DNA of 64,000 nt. Source: Powellomyces hirtus (Eukaryota; Chytridiomycota; Chytridiomycetes; Spizellomycetales; Powellomycetaceae). The stretch spans positions 124,001 to 188,000 of the forward strand of contig JAHLKG010000020.1 of assembly GCA_025526995.1 (NCBI GenBank). Direction: 5' to 3'. Position 1 is the stretch's first letter; each line of letters starts with the position of its first letter. Of the stretch, positions 1 through 8,700 are shown in pieces. Under the pieces are notes generated by a model. It was given only the letters and a program-made list of their open reading frames with translations, did not search any database and was not told the origin of the DNA. Made by a program: the position numbers and the translations under genes.

Positions 1-242
1 GGTTAAGGGGTAGTGCAACAGAGAAAAAGCTAGCTCAACACTCTCGATGACAATGGAATGATTGTGTTGTTGTTAAGTGTAAACGATGGGTGAAGGAGAG
101 CTACACTACAAAGAAGAAAGGTGGCTGTGCAAGCTATCTAAGCATCCGCGGTCAGATGAAGCACCATTGCGCAGCAGGGGTCACGTGGAGTCTTGGAGCG
201 CTGTCGATTTGACAGGTTTATCTCAAAAGTCCAATCTCAACA
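1..242 (-). repeat. 3' LTR of element A (partial)
   Basis: Matches 5119-5360 almost base for base; about 17 bases are missing at the window edge. The element-side boundary at 242 is supported by a purine tract on the minus strand (GGGGGAG, complement of 243-249) directly before TGTTGAG. Contains one CACGTG core. Confidence 0.92.
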
Positions 243-266
243 CTCCCCCGACTTTGGAGACCAAAC

Positions 267-707
267 ATGCCACAAAACGGTCGAGCTCCGAAGTGTCCCG
301 TTTGTCTTTTTCGAGATGCCGAATTCTGTGGGGACTGCGGGCACCTGCTGTGCTTCCGGTGTTTGAAGTACATTTGGGTGACACCTGACGACGCCGCACG
401 CAGATGTGTTATCTGCAGGTGAGGAAGGAGCTCCGTTGTGCTGGTTTCAGGGTACTGATATCTCGCATTGCACAGAAAAGAGTGGATTAACCTCTTTGAA
501 GGGGAAGTAACGAGAAGGCGGTGTGACAGGTGTTACGAACGAAAAGACTGTCGGACGCCGCACGCCTGTGGAGAAAGAAACCCCTGTTTTTTGTGTGAGA
601 GCTGTTCACGGGGTCTGGTGCATCGAAGTGGAGAAATACGTTGCCCGAAATGCAACAAGTCGGACTGTCGATTGAGATGGTGGTTGCGGTGGGTGTATTT
701 CAACTAG
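267..707 (+). CDS. Antisense two-exon RING-finger gene inside element A
   Basis: Exon 1 is 267-418 and exon 2 is 476-707, joined over a 57-nt intron (GTGAGG donor, CTGAT branch-like motif near 454, CACAG acceptor), giving 127 residues. Residues 10-50 match a C3HC4 RING: C10-x2-C13, C24-x-H26, C29-x2-C32, C47-x2-C50, with the hallmark CGHLLC. A second Cys-rich module covers residues 67-115 (C67-x2-C70, C88-x2-C91-x2-C94, H100, C107-x2-C110). Exon 1 without splicing stops right after C50; splicing completes the domain and opens the second module, the main reason I trust the intron. RING proteins are commonly E3 ubiquitin ligases; that role is inferred here. The gene is antisense to the element, its stop 18 bp from the pol stop, and its promoter would lie in or near the LTR. 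The ATG at 267 is the first in frame after the LTR; an upstream non-coding exon is possible. Confidence 0.72.
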
Positions 708-725
708 ACTTATAACGGGTGTATA

Positions 726-3194
726 TCAGTGAGATTTGGCGTAATCTGATTTCGTTCGGAGTCCAGTTCGATGTCGCAGATCATCAAGTAATGGGCGAGG
801 TAGCGGTTTCGTCAGGGCGTCAGCCAGCATGAGCTTGGACTCAATGTACTGTAGGTGAATGCGCTCGTTACCAACGAGGTCTCGCAGGAAGTGATAACGG
901 ACATTGATGTGTTTGGTTCGTTGGTGATGCGTCGGATTGGCGGCAAGTTTGATAGTGGCCTGATTGTCCTCATAGATGAGAACTGTTGTCTGCTCCGTTG
1001 CTGACAGTTCGGATAGGAGACCCTGGATCCAGAGTGCTTCCTTTGCACATTCCGCGAGTGCAATGTATTCTGCTTCTGCTGTGGATAGCGCCGTTGATTT
1101 TTGACGTTGAGATTTCCATGAAATAGCAGCTCCGTTGAGCATGAATACATAGCCGGAGGTTGAGCGACGCGTGTCCGTACAGCGTGCGTAGTCGGCATCT
1201 GAATATCCGACAATATCTCCCCCATCTTGGAAGACAAGAGAGAGATCACGGGTTGTGTTTGCGTACGTGCAAACTTTCTTTGCGGCCGTCATGTGTGCGG
1301 CCGTCGGTGCTGCCAGAAACTGAGATAAACGGGAAACTGAGTAGGCCAGGTCAGGACGAGTCCCTAACATCAGATACATTAGTGTTCCAATGATCAACTG
1401 ATATTCCTTGATTCCTGATGCGTCGAGAGCGTCGGCTCCATCGTGCACGTTTAGATGTAAGGTCGGGTCCATCGGGATGTGATGCGGCCGCATGCCGTTA
1501 AGGTTAAACTTGTCGATCATGTCTTTGATGTACTTCTGTTGGCCGATGGTAATGCATCGCTTTGACCGGTCGCGCGTAATCTGAAGACCGAGAAGGAAAG
1601 AGATCTCCCCCATGTCCTCCATCTTGAAGCGTTCGGCAAGCGCGGATTTGAGAGCGAGCAGGTCATCAAGGTTTGATGCGAAAATCGTGAGATCATCCAC
1701 GTAGACGGCAACAATCAGGATCCTTGTGTTGTCAGTCCGCTTAATGTAGAGCGCGGTGTCGAGTTCTGATACTGAGAACCCGAGCTGTTGAAGAAAGGAG
1801 TCGAGAACCTTGTTCCATAGGCGCGGCGATTGTTTAAGGCCGTAAAGGGAACGGCGTAGTTTGACGACGTCGTCAGCGACGCCGGCTGGGAGCCGCATCC
1901 AGATTTCTACGTCGAGATCTCCGTTGAGAAATGCGGTGATGACATCCATCTGATGGACGTGAAGGTCGAGCTTAGTGGCAAGCGCGAGTAGCGCCCGCAA
2001 GGTGTTAAACTTGACGACGGGCACATATGTTTCGTTGAAGTCAATGCCTTCACGCTGCGTGAAGCCTCGGGTGACGAGGCGGGCTTTGAACTTCTTGATG
2101 GAACCATCGGCGTTGCGTTTGACTTTGAAGACCCATTTGGAATCAACAAGGTGAGTGCCAGACGGTGTTTGCGTGGTGTCCGTGTCCCACGTCTTGTTAG
2201 TGCGGTGAGACGAGAGTTCAGCGTTGATCGCTTGTTTCCACTCTTTCGCGTACGGCGAGTTGATTGCCGCCTGGTAAGTGGCGGGCTCGTCAATGTCAGT
2301 GCTGCATGCGGCATGCAGTTCGGCAATTACGGGTGTGCTGTCATCTTCGATTCCGGTGAATCGCGTCAGGGCCTCTGAATCCTTGACGTTGTCGAGGGGT
2401 TCCCATGTTGGTTCGTCGTAGCCAAGCCACTTGACCAGGAATTCCTCTCCCCCTTCGCCGTTGCGAGAGAGTAAGATGCGCTCAACCACATATTCAGGAG
2501 TGGTGTCGCTCTGAGCGACAGGGCTGACGTAATCAGCCTCGTTAATTGTGACGTCTCGTGCGTCGATGATCGAATCCGTCGATGCATCATAGAGGCGATA
2601 GTTGCCTTGTTTAGTGGGGTGATATCCCACTAGTCGGAACGGTCCGACAGCGCGAGCTCCGAGCTTGCGGTGTGTGCAACGGCGCACAGGTTGATGCATA
2701 TAGGCCACGCTCCAGATGGTGCGGAGGTTCGATACATCGGCAGGGGTCCCAAACCAACGTTGGTATGGGGTCTCTCCGTTGAGAGACGTTGATGGCGTCC
2801 GTTGACGCAGGTAGTTGACGGCCATAGCAAGTTCTCCCCAAAGTTTGAAAGGAGCGCGGCTGTCATGAAGAATCGCTCGGACCTGGTCCATGAGCGTACG
2901 GTTGAACCGTTCAGCAATGCCATTTTGCTGAGAGGAGTACGGGTGAGTGGGGTTTAACGTGATCCCATCGGCGAGCAGCTCAGCCTGTAGGGGATAGTAT
3001 TCACCGCCGTTATTGCAGCGCAGCTCCTTGATCTTGGAGTCGAGATGGCGTTCAGCGTACGCGCGATAGTTTTGCCAATAATCGTTGGTTTGATCTTTGG
3101 TCTTGAGGAGGTAGATGACGGAATACCGTGTGTATTTGTCAATGAACGTGAGGATGTAGCGGGTGCCAGAGAGGGAGAGAAGATTGGCGCCCAT
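726..3194 (-). CDS. Integrase-chromodomain-RT-RNase H polyprotein of A
   Basis: 822 residues from the ATG at 3194; the same frame stays open upstream to about 3425 and includes the integrase zinc region (LWHQRFGH, CSGCSLGK). Integrase core is about residues 1-150. Chromodomain is about 231-280 (EYVVERIL, FLVKWLGY, TWEPLDNV, aromatic cage residues present). RT is about 330-570 with YVDD, RNase H about 655-800, ending at the copia-type LADALTKPLP. The second catalytic integrase Asp is Asn (RCNNGGEY where copia has xSDNGGEx; codon AAT at 3012-3014), so integrase is probably dead. Acts in cDNA synthesis and integration. Confidence 0.88.
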   Translation of the reverse strand: MGANLLSLSGTRYILTFIDKYTRYSVIYLLKTKDQTNDYWQNYRAYAERHLDSKIKELRCNNGGEYYPLQAELLADGITLNPTHPYSSQQNGIAERFNRTLMDQVRAILHDSRAPFKLWGELAMAVNYLRQRTPSTSLNGETPYQRWFGTPADVSNLRTIWSVAYMHQPVRRCTHRKLGARAVGPFRLVGYHPTKQGNYRLYDASTDSIIDARDVTINEADYVSPVAQSDTTPEYVVERILLSRNGEGGEEFLVKWLGYDEPTWEPLDNVKDSEALTRFTGIEDDSTPVIAELHAACSTDIDEPATYQAAINSPYAKEWKQAINAELSSHRTNKTWDTDTTQTPSGTHLVDSKWVFKVKRNADGSIKKFKARLVTRGFTQREGIDFNETYVPVVKFNTLRALLALATKLDLHVHQMDVITAFLNGDLDVEIWMRLPAGVADDVVKLRRSLYGLKQSPRLWNKVLDSFLQQLGFSVSELDTALYIKRTDNTRILIVAVYVDDLTIFASNLDDLLALKSALAERFKMEDMGEISFLLGLQITRDRSKRCITIGQQKYIKDMIDKFNLNGMRPHHIPMDPTLHLNVHDGADALDASGIKEYQLIIGTLMYLMLGTRPDLAYSVSRLSQFLAAPTAAHMTAAKKVCTYANTTRDLSLVFQDGGDIVGYSDADYARCTDTRRSTSGYVFMLNGAAISWKSQRQKSTALSTAEAEYIALAECAKEALWIQGLLSELSATEQTTVLIYEDNQATIKLAANPTHHQRTKHINVRYHFLRDLVGNERIHLQYIESKLMLADALTKPLPRPLLDDLRHRTGLRTKSDYAKSH

Positions 3195-3346
3195 GTCAAG
3201 AATGTCCGAGTGTATGCAATCAAGTGGTTTGGTTGCAGGTCGAGAGTTTTGCCCATTGAAGGGCAGCCGAGTGGATTTACCGAGGGAGCAGCCGGAGCAC
3301 AGCGCGTGTTCCGGTTCGACGTTGTTTGGCAGATCGAGAGAGTAGA

Positions 3347-5020
3347 TCAGATTCGCAGCTTGAAGCGCTCGTTGTCCAATGTGCCCAAAGCGTTGATGCC
3401 ATAGTTTATAGACATTGCGGTCCTTTGTTTTGCAGCTTCGGTCGCAAAAGCAGCGGCGGTGGTTTCAACATAACCATCGATAAATGGCAGGTTTCCGTTG
3501 TGGCGGAGCGGTAGGATAACGCGGCCGTTCTTTAAAATGGAGGAACCGTTAGTTGAGAATGTGATTTCGTAACCGTCCCGGTTCAGTGGCAATGTGGAAA
3601 CCAAGTTGCAGCTCGCTTCAGGTACGTAGAGCACGTTGACGCAGACAATGGCTTCGTCCGTGTCGTTATTGCTGATGGTGAGTGTGCCTGCTTCGCGAGC
3701 GGTAAGGTTTTCGCCGTTTGCGACGCTAATTTGGACTGCCGGGATGGGTCGCAGGTCAGTAAGGAGAATAGCGTCCTTGATAATGTGGTGCGTTGCGCAA
3801 GAATCAAGGGCGATTGAGTGCGAGGACCTGTGGTTAGTTGCCAAAACGAGGTTTGCTTCGGCAGCAGGTTCTTGCTGATGTTGTTTAAGGAGCTCGCGCG
3901 CGTCCTTCATTTTCGGGCAGTCCTTCATCCAATGACCGGTTTGTTCGCAGAGAAGGCAGGGAGATCCTGGAACTGAGCGGTGGCGTTGTTTTTTCCACGA
4001 TTTTCGGGGCGCGTGTTCATTGGTGTTGGCGTCCGAATTGCCATGCATCACATGGGCTTCAACGTGAGACTCGGTTTTGGGCACACGAGCGCCCCGTTCT
4101 GAGGTAAGCTGTTCCTGTCGGATTGCGGCTTCCTGCATGGCGTCCAGATCCAAGAGGTCCTTTGAGATGATGGCTGAGTAGATAGGACGCTTGAGTCCCT
4201 TGAGATAGCGATGCTCGATTTCTCCTTTGTTCATGTCGGGAATCTGCATGACGAGTTTGTTGAACGCATTGTTGTATGCAATAACCGACGTGGTCTGCGA
4301 AAGATCATCCAGTTTATCGCGGATCATCGAGCTGAACGCTGGTGGTGTGAATCTCAGGCGTAGCGTTGTTTTGAGATGATTCCATGTTCGAGGGGCGGTC
4401 CCCTGGCTTTCCTGGGTCCTCCACCAGATGTGAGCGGTAGATGTGAGTTTGCTTACCGCCATTTTTGCTTTGAGAAGTGGCGGAAGGTATGCAACCTCGA
4501 AAAAGTCGTCCAGTTTTACAATGAATTCGAGAAGTAATTGCTGGCTACTCATATCGCCATCGAAGTTGGGAACTTGTTTAAGGAGCTCCTTTGCGACGGA
4601 ATTCATTGAGGACGACGTGGGAGAAGAATTCTCTGATGAGCGAGAGTGTGGGCGGTCCTCCGGAAAGACGTGAGGGTTTGCAGCGGCGGCCGTCTGCATT
4701 TGCATTTGTGCGAAGGTAGAAATCATCTTTTCCATCATCTCTCGTTGGGATTCAGCCGCAAGGTGCTGAGACTCCCTTTGTGACTTGGCGGCGAGTCGCT
4801 GCGATTCCAGCAGCATGCGTTCCTGCATTTCGGCAATAATGTGTTGGGATTCCAACAGCGCCTTCTCCAAATACTCCTTGGTGACGATCTCGTTGTCAGG
4901 TCGAGCGGCTCGACTCTTGTTGTCCTCACTGTGAGGACCCTCATCTGCAGAATCCTGCGTCGGCGCAGGGGCAGTGTTTGTTCCGGACCTGGTCCGAATG
5001 GGGCTACGGGACAATGGCAT
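3347..5020 (-). CDS. Gag-protease polyprotein of A
   Basis: 557 residues from ATG at 5020. Residues about 60-120 form a charged coiled coil with repeated ESQ/LAA/SQRE units. The gag core (about 150-290) has the Trp-rich, RFTP, AYNNAF and RYLKGL pattern of Retrotrans_gag (Ty3/gypsy type) rather than the UBN2 type usual in copia. A CCHC knuckle (CLLCEQTGHWMKDC) lies near 358-371. The protease motif near 408 reads LDSCAT instead of DSGA. The frame leaves the homologous track near 3420: the integrase zinc region continues in the -1 frame. With one copy I cannot tell a programmed shift from damage. Confidence 0.85.
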   Translation of the reverse strand: MPLSRSPIRTRSGTNTAPAPTQDSADEGPHSEDNKSRAARPDNEIVTKEYLEKALLESQHIIAEMQERMLLESQRLAAKSQRESQHLAAESQREMMEKMISTFAQMQMQTAAAANPHVFPEDRPHSRSSENSSPTSSSMNSVAKELLKQVPNFDGDMSSQQLLLEFIVKLDDFFEVAYLPPLLKAKMAVSKLTSTAHIWWRTQESQGTAPRTWNHLKTTLRLRFTPPAFSSMIRDKLDDLSQTTSVIAYNNAFNKLVMQIPDMNKGEIEHRYLKGLKRPIYSAIISKDLLDLDAMQEAAIRQEQLTSERGARVPKTESHVEAHVMHGNSDANTNEHAPRKSWKKQRHRSVPGSPCLLCEQTGHWMKDCPKMKDARELLKQHQQEPAAEANLVLATNHRSSHSIALDSCATHHIIKDAILLTDLRPIPAVQISVANGENLTAREAGTLTISNNDTDEAIVCVNVLYVPEASCNLVSTLPLNRDGYEITFSTNGSSILKNGRVILPLRHNGNLPFIDGYVETTAAAFATEAAKQRTAMSINYGINALGTLDNERFKLRI

Positions 5021-5086
5021 GATTGAGTATTGAACAACGTGAAGAAGGATGCAGGATGTTTGTCGTTTTAAGCGTTGAGCGGGCTG

Positions 5087-5101
5087 ACAGGGCTCATAAC
5101 C
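5087..5101 (-). other. Primer-binding site of A (half-tRNA type)
   Basis: On the minus strand the 5' LTR is followed directly by GGTTATGAGCCCTGT, the complement of the anticodon stem-loop of fungal initiator tRNA-Met (CAGGGCTCATAACC). Drosophila copia uses the equivalent site with a tRNA-Met half molecule. Confidence 0.85.
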
Positions 5102-5360
5102 TGTTGTGCGTAGGTCCGGTTAAGGGGTAGTGCAACAGAGAAAAAGCTAGCTCAACACTCTCGATGACAATGGAATGATTGTGTTGTTGTTTTTTGTGCA
5201 AACGATGGGTGAAGGAGAGCTACACTACGAAGAAGAAAGGTGGCTGTGCAAGCTATCTAAGCATCCGCGGTCAGATGAAGCACCATTGCGCAGCGGGGTC
5301 ACGTGGAGTCTTGGAGCGCTGTCGATTTGACAGGTTTATCTCAAAAGTCCAATCTCAACA
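5102..5360 (-). repeat. 5' LTR of element A
   Basis: 259 bp, TG...CA termini in element orientation, near-identical to 1-242. Its last five bases (CAACA) were used as the target site of B1. Confidence 0.93.
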
Positions 5361-5728
5361 TATTGGAGATATCGGCGTTTCCAGTACTTTATCGGAAATG
5401 CAGAGGATTGGCCGAATTTGATGTGGCCTCCAGTATACTTCGTAAAGGGGGTTTACAGAGCTCTTCTGTGATGCAGATGACGATGTAGCGTTGTCAGATG
5501 CACGGAGATGTAATGTATGTAAAATGTATTTTTATGTCTTAAAGTCTTATCGGTAATGTCTCGCTTCGAGCGTTCTAATCTACTTTTTCTCCAATCATGT
5601 GATCACACGTGATCCAATTCAGCTCTTAGCGTTACCGGTATGGTGGTCACGCGTTCTAGTCGGAGAATCCAAGTAAGGATCTAATGTAAGGACCAAACGT
5701 TGAGTGCGCAAGTCTCAACATTCCAATA
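5361..5728 (-). repeat. 3' LTR of B1
   Basis: 368 bp, ends TATTGGAGAT...TTCCAATA on the plus strand. Followed by CACCCCCTGTCC, the complement of the polypurine tract. Contains two CACGTG-like cores close together (one of them ATGTGATC in this copy). Confidence 0.93.
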
Positions 5729-5767
5729 CACCCCCTGTCCGAGCAATCGATCCGCGATGATGGGATT

Positions 5768-8700
5768 TTACTCATTCGGGAGCTCCGTCATAGACGCTTT
5801 CGTCATTGGCGTGATGGTGTTGTCGTAGTGCTTGATGCACATGCTTTCGCGATGGTATTTGAATGCCAGGGCTGGTAAAGGCTTCGTGAGCGAGTCGGCT
5901 ACCATTTCAGCGGTGGGTAAGTACTCCAGGTGAATCTCCTTATCGATGTGATCACGAATGAAGTGATGTCGAATGTCGATGTGCTTGGTACGGGCGTGAT
6001 GCACGGGATTCATTGCCAACGAGATGCATGACTGATTGTCTTCGTAGATCGTTGTAGGCCGAGCACTTTCATCAAGATATTCGGGGATTTGGAGTTCTTG
6101 CAGAAGTGAGCGAAGCCAGATTGTCTCTTGAGTGGCGAAGGAAAGTGCCATGTATTCAGCTTCGGTAGATGAGAGAGCAACGGTGGGTTGGCGCTTCGAA
6201 GCCCAAGTAACGGGGCCCGCATTTCCAATGTAGAAAAGGTAGCCAGTGATTGACCGTCGATCAATGATGTTGTTTCCCCAATCGGCATCGCTGTAGCCGT
6301 GAAGGGTGACGTTATTTCCGCCGATGCAGAGGCTGTAATCTGATGTTCCCCGTAGGTAGCGAAGAACGCGCTTGGCAGCTTGCAGATGTTGAGGCGAAGG
6401 GTTGCTTGCAAAGCGAGAAAGCATACTGACCGCGACAGCGATGTCAGGACGCGTGCATATCATCAGGTACATGAGAGAACCAACGACTTCGCGATATTCT
6501 CCTTCTTGCGGGTTAGGTGAAGTCTTTGTATTTTCGACTTCGTAGGGTTCGAGCTTGGTCTGGTCCATCGGAGTGTTGACGGGCTTGCAATCTTGCATAC
6601 CAAAGCGCTCGAGGATGTCATTTACATATGACTCTTGATCGAGGTAGATGACGTGCCTTGAGTAATCGTGTCAAACTCTCATTCCTAGGTAGTGGTTGAC
6701 TTCGCCTAGGTCTGTCATGTTGAACTCGTTGTGCAGGGATGTCTTGATTGACGAGATTTCCGATTCGGTCTTTGCGAAGATGAGGAGATCGTCGACGTAG
6801 ACGGAGATGTACTGCGATGAGTCACTTTCAGGTAGAGTTCTGATGTAGATGGCATTGTCATTTGCCAGGCGCTTGAATCCCAAAGAAGTCAGTTCTTTGT
6901 GAAGTAGGGAGTACCATTCGCGCGGGGCTTGTTTCAGACCGTAAAGGGCCTTTCGGAGTCGAAGGATGGTCCCGGGCGGAAAGCCAGAGCCTTCAGGGGC
7001 ATAGATTAGGATGGTCTCGGTAACAATCCCATTCAGGAATGCGGTTACTACATCCATTTGATGGCATTTCAAGCCTAGGCTGGCGGCGAGAGCGAGAAGG
7101 ACGCGTTGGGTAGCAATCTTGGCAACCGGAGCGTAGGTTTCGTTGTAGTCGATGCCGTAGCGTTGTTCGAAGCCTTTCACTACAAGCCGGGCCTTGTATC
7201 GTTGGGGTTGACCATTCAGGTCTCGCTTAATCTTGAATACCCATTTAGTGCGGATGGGCCGTTGATTGTGCGGTAAGGATTTGGGGTTAATGACTTCCCA
7301 TGTTTCATTGGTATGAAGGGACTTCAATTGGGCATTTATGGCCTCGGTCCACTTCGGCGCGTCGTCTGATGAGAGCGCTTGTTTGTAAGTTTGGGGTTCT
7401 TCGGTACTTGCAGCCGAAAGAGCGCTCGCCGTCTTCTCGTTGATGTAGTCAGCAAAGACTGTCAAATGATTGACATTTTCGAGCGGTTCCCATGTATTAT
7501 CTTCGTCTTCGAATCCTAGCCATTTGCAGAGGAATTTGGGGCCTTCTGGGCCATCACGTGAGTCGAGAATCTCTTCGACTTCGTAGAGTTCTTCGGGCGG
7601 AATGTAGTCTTTCGCGAGTTCGAGTGCTGAGTTTTCGTCGAACGTTACATCGCGAGAAATGACTATTTCTTGACGGTTGTCATCCCAACAGCGGTAAGCG
7701 CCGTCAAATTCGTAACCGATGAGTTTGAGACGTGTGGCGCGCGGTGCCAACTTTGAGACTTGTTTTCTCTTGACGAGATGCACAAAGGCATCGGCCCAAA
7801 TCACACGAAGGTGAGAAAGTGAGGGCTCTTCGCCGTTGAGTCGTTCGTACGGCGAAATGTTGTTATTGGACTTGTGGGGTAGGCAATTCCGTAAGTAGAC
7901 TGATGTAGCCGCTAACTCGGTCCAGAGTTGTTTCGGGATGCCGTATGAGTGTTCCAAAGAACGAATGGTGTCGAACAGGGTGAGGTTGAACCTTTCAGCT
8001 ACACTGTTAGACTGTGGGGAATCTGCAGCGGTGAGTTCGTGCAGAATGCCCTTTTTCGAAATGAATTCTTTCAGATCGTGATTGACAAACTCCCCCCCTC
8101 GATCGGAATGAAGTCGTCTGACCCTTTCGTTGGTCTGTTTTTCGATGAAATTGATGAATTCAATCAATTTTGCAGTAGATTCGCTCTTTGTCTTCAAGAA
8201 GAAGATCCATGTGAAGCGTGAATAGTCATCGATCACAACGAGGGCATATTTCTCATCGCCAACCGCGGGTATGTGCGGACCGTTTAGGTCGAAATGTAGG
8301 CGATCAAGTGGCGTCTTGGACCGTGTCATCGTACCGGTGAATGGTGAGCGCTTGTGCTTACCAAACTCGCAACCTTTGCAGACTTCGTTGGTCATTGGGA
8401 GCTTGAGTTGCTTCATGATGTGAGTGCCAGGATGGCCCAATCGGTGATGCCAGAGGGTTCCTTTGTTGACTGGAAAAGAGGGACCAGAACAAGCCCCAGA
8501 AGAAGCCGCCGAAGCAGCGGCGGCGGCGGCGGCGCCATCGGCGGATGGTGCCCCCGAGGGGGCACCATCCTCAGCATCATCCGATGCTTTTGGGGCGGCC
8601 GGCCCCCCACCGCAGCACCCACAACTCTCACTCTCCAGTGGGGGGCTGGCCAGCCCCAAATTGGGGCGGCCAGCCCCCTCACTGGAGAGTATGGGGCCGG

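Larger units (their letters stand above)
1..5360 (-). mobile_element. Copia-type LTR retrotransposon A (chromodomain-bearing)
   Basis: Element on the minus strand bounded by two copies of a TGTTGAG...CAACA LTR; the left LTR is cut by the window edge. Order from right to left: 5' LTR, primer-binding site, gag-protease ORF, integrase-chromodomain-RT-RNase H ORF, an antisense RING gene, purine tract, 3' LTR. Once B1 and its target duplication are removed, the right flank reads straight into the gag of C-a, so A was inserted into C-a. The two LTRs differ at only a few positions (a T-run change, one indel, a few substitutions). One frame change between protease and integrase and a lost catalytic Asp in integrase suggest this copy is inactive. 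Confidence 0.9.

Noticed and set aside
86..388. Plus-strand ORF across the A LTR and RING exon 1 in another frame
   Set aside because: Lies largely in the LTR, has no recognisable domain, and competes with the RING frame, which has clear zinc-ligand spacing.
6671..6673. TGA in B1 as a selenocysteine codon or reassigned stop
   Set aside because: D and other frames here end properly at TGA, and no selenocysteine context is visible. CGA to TGA mutation or readthrough is simpler.
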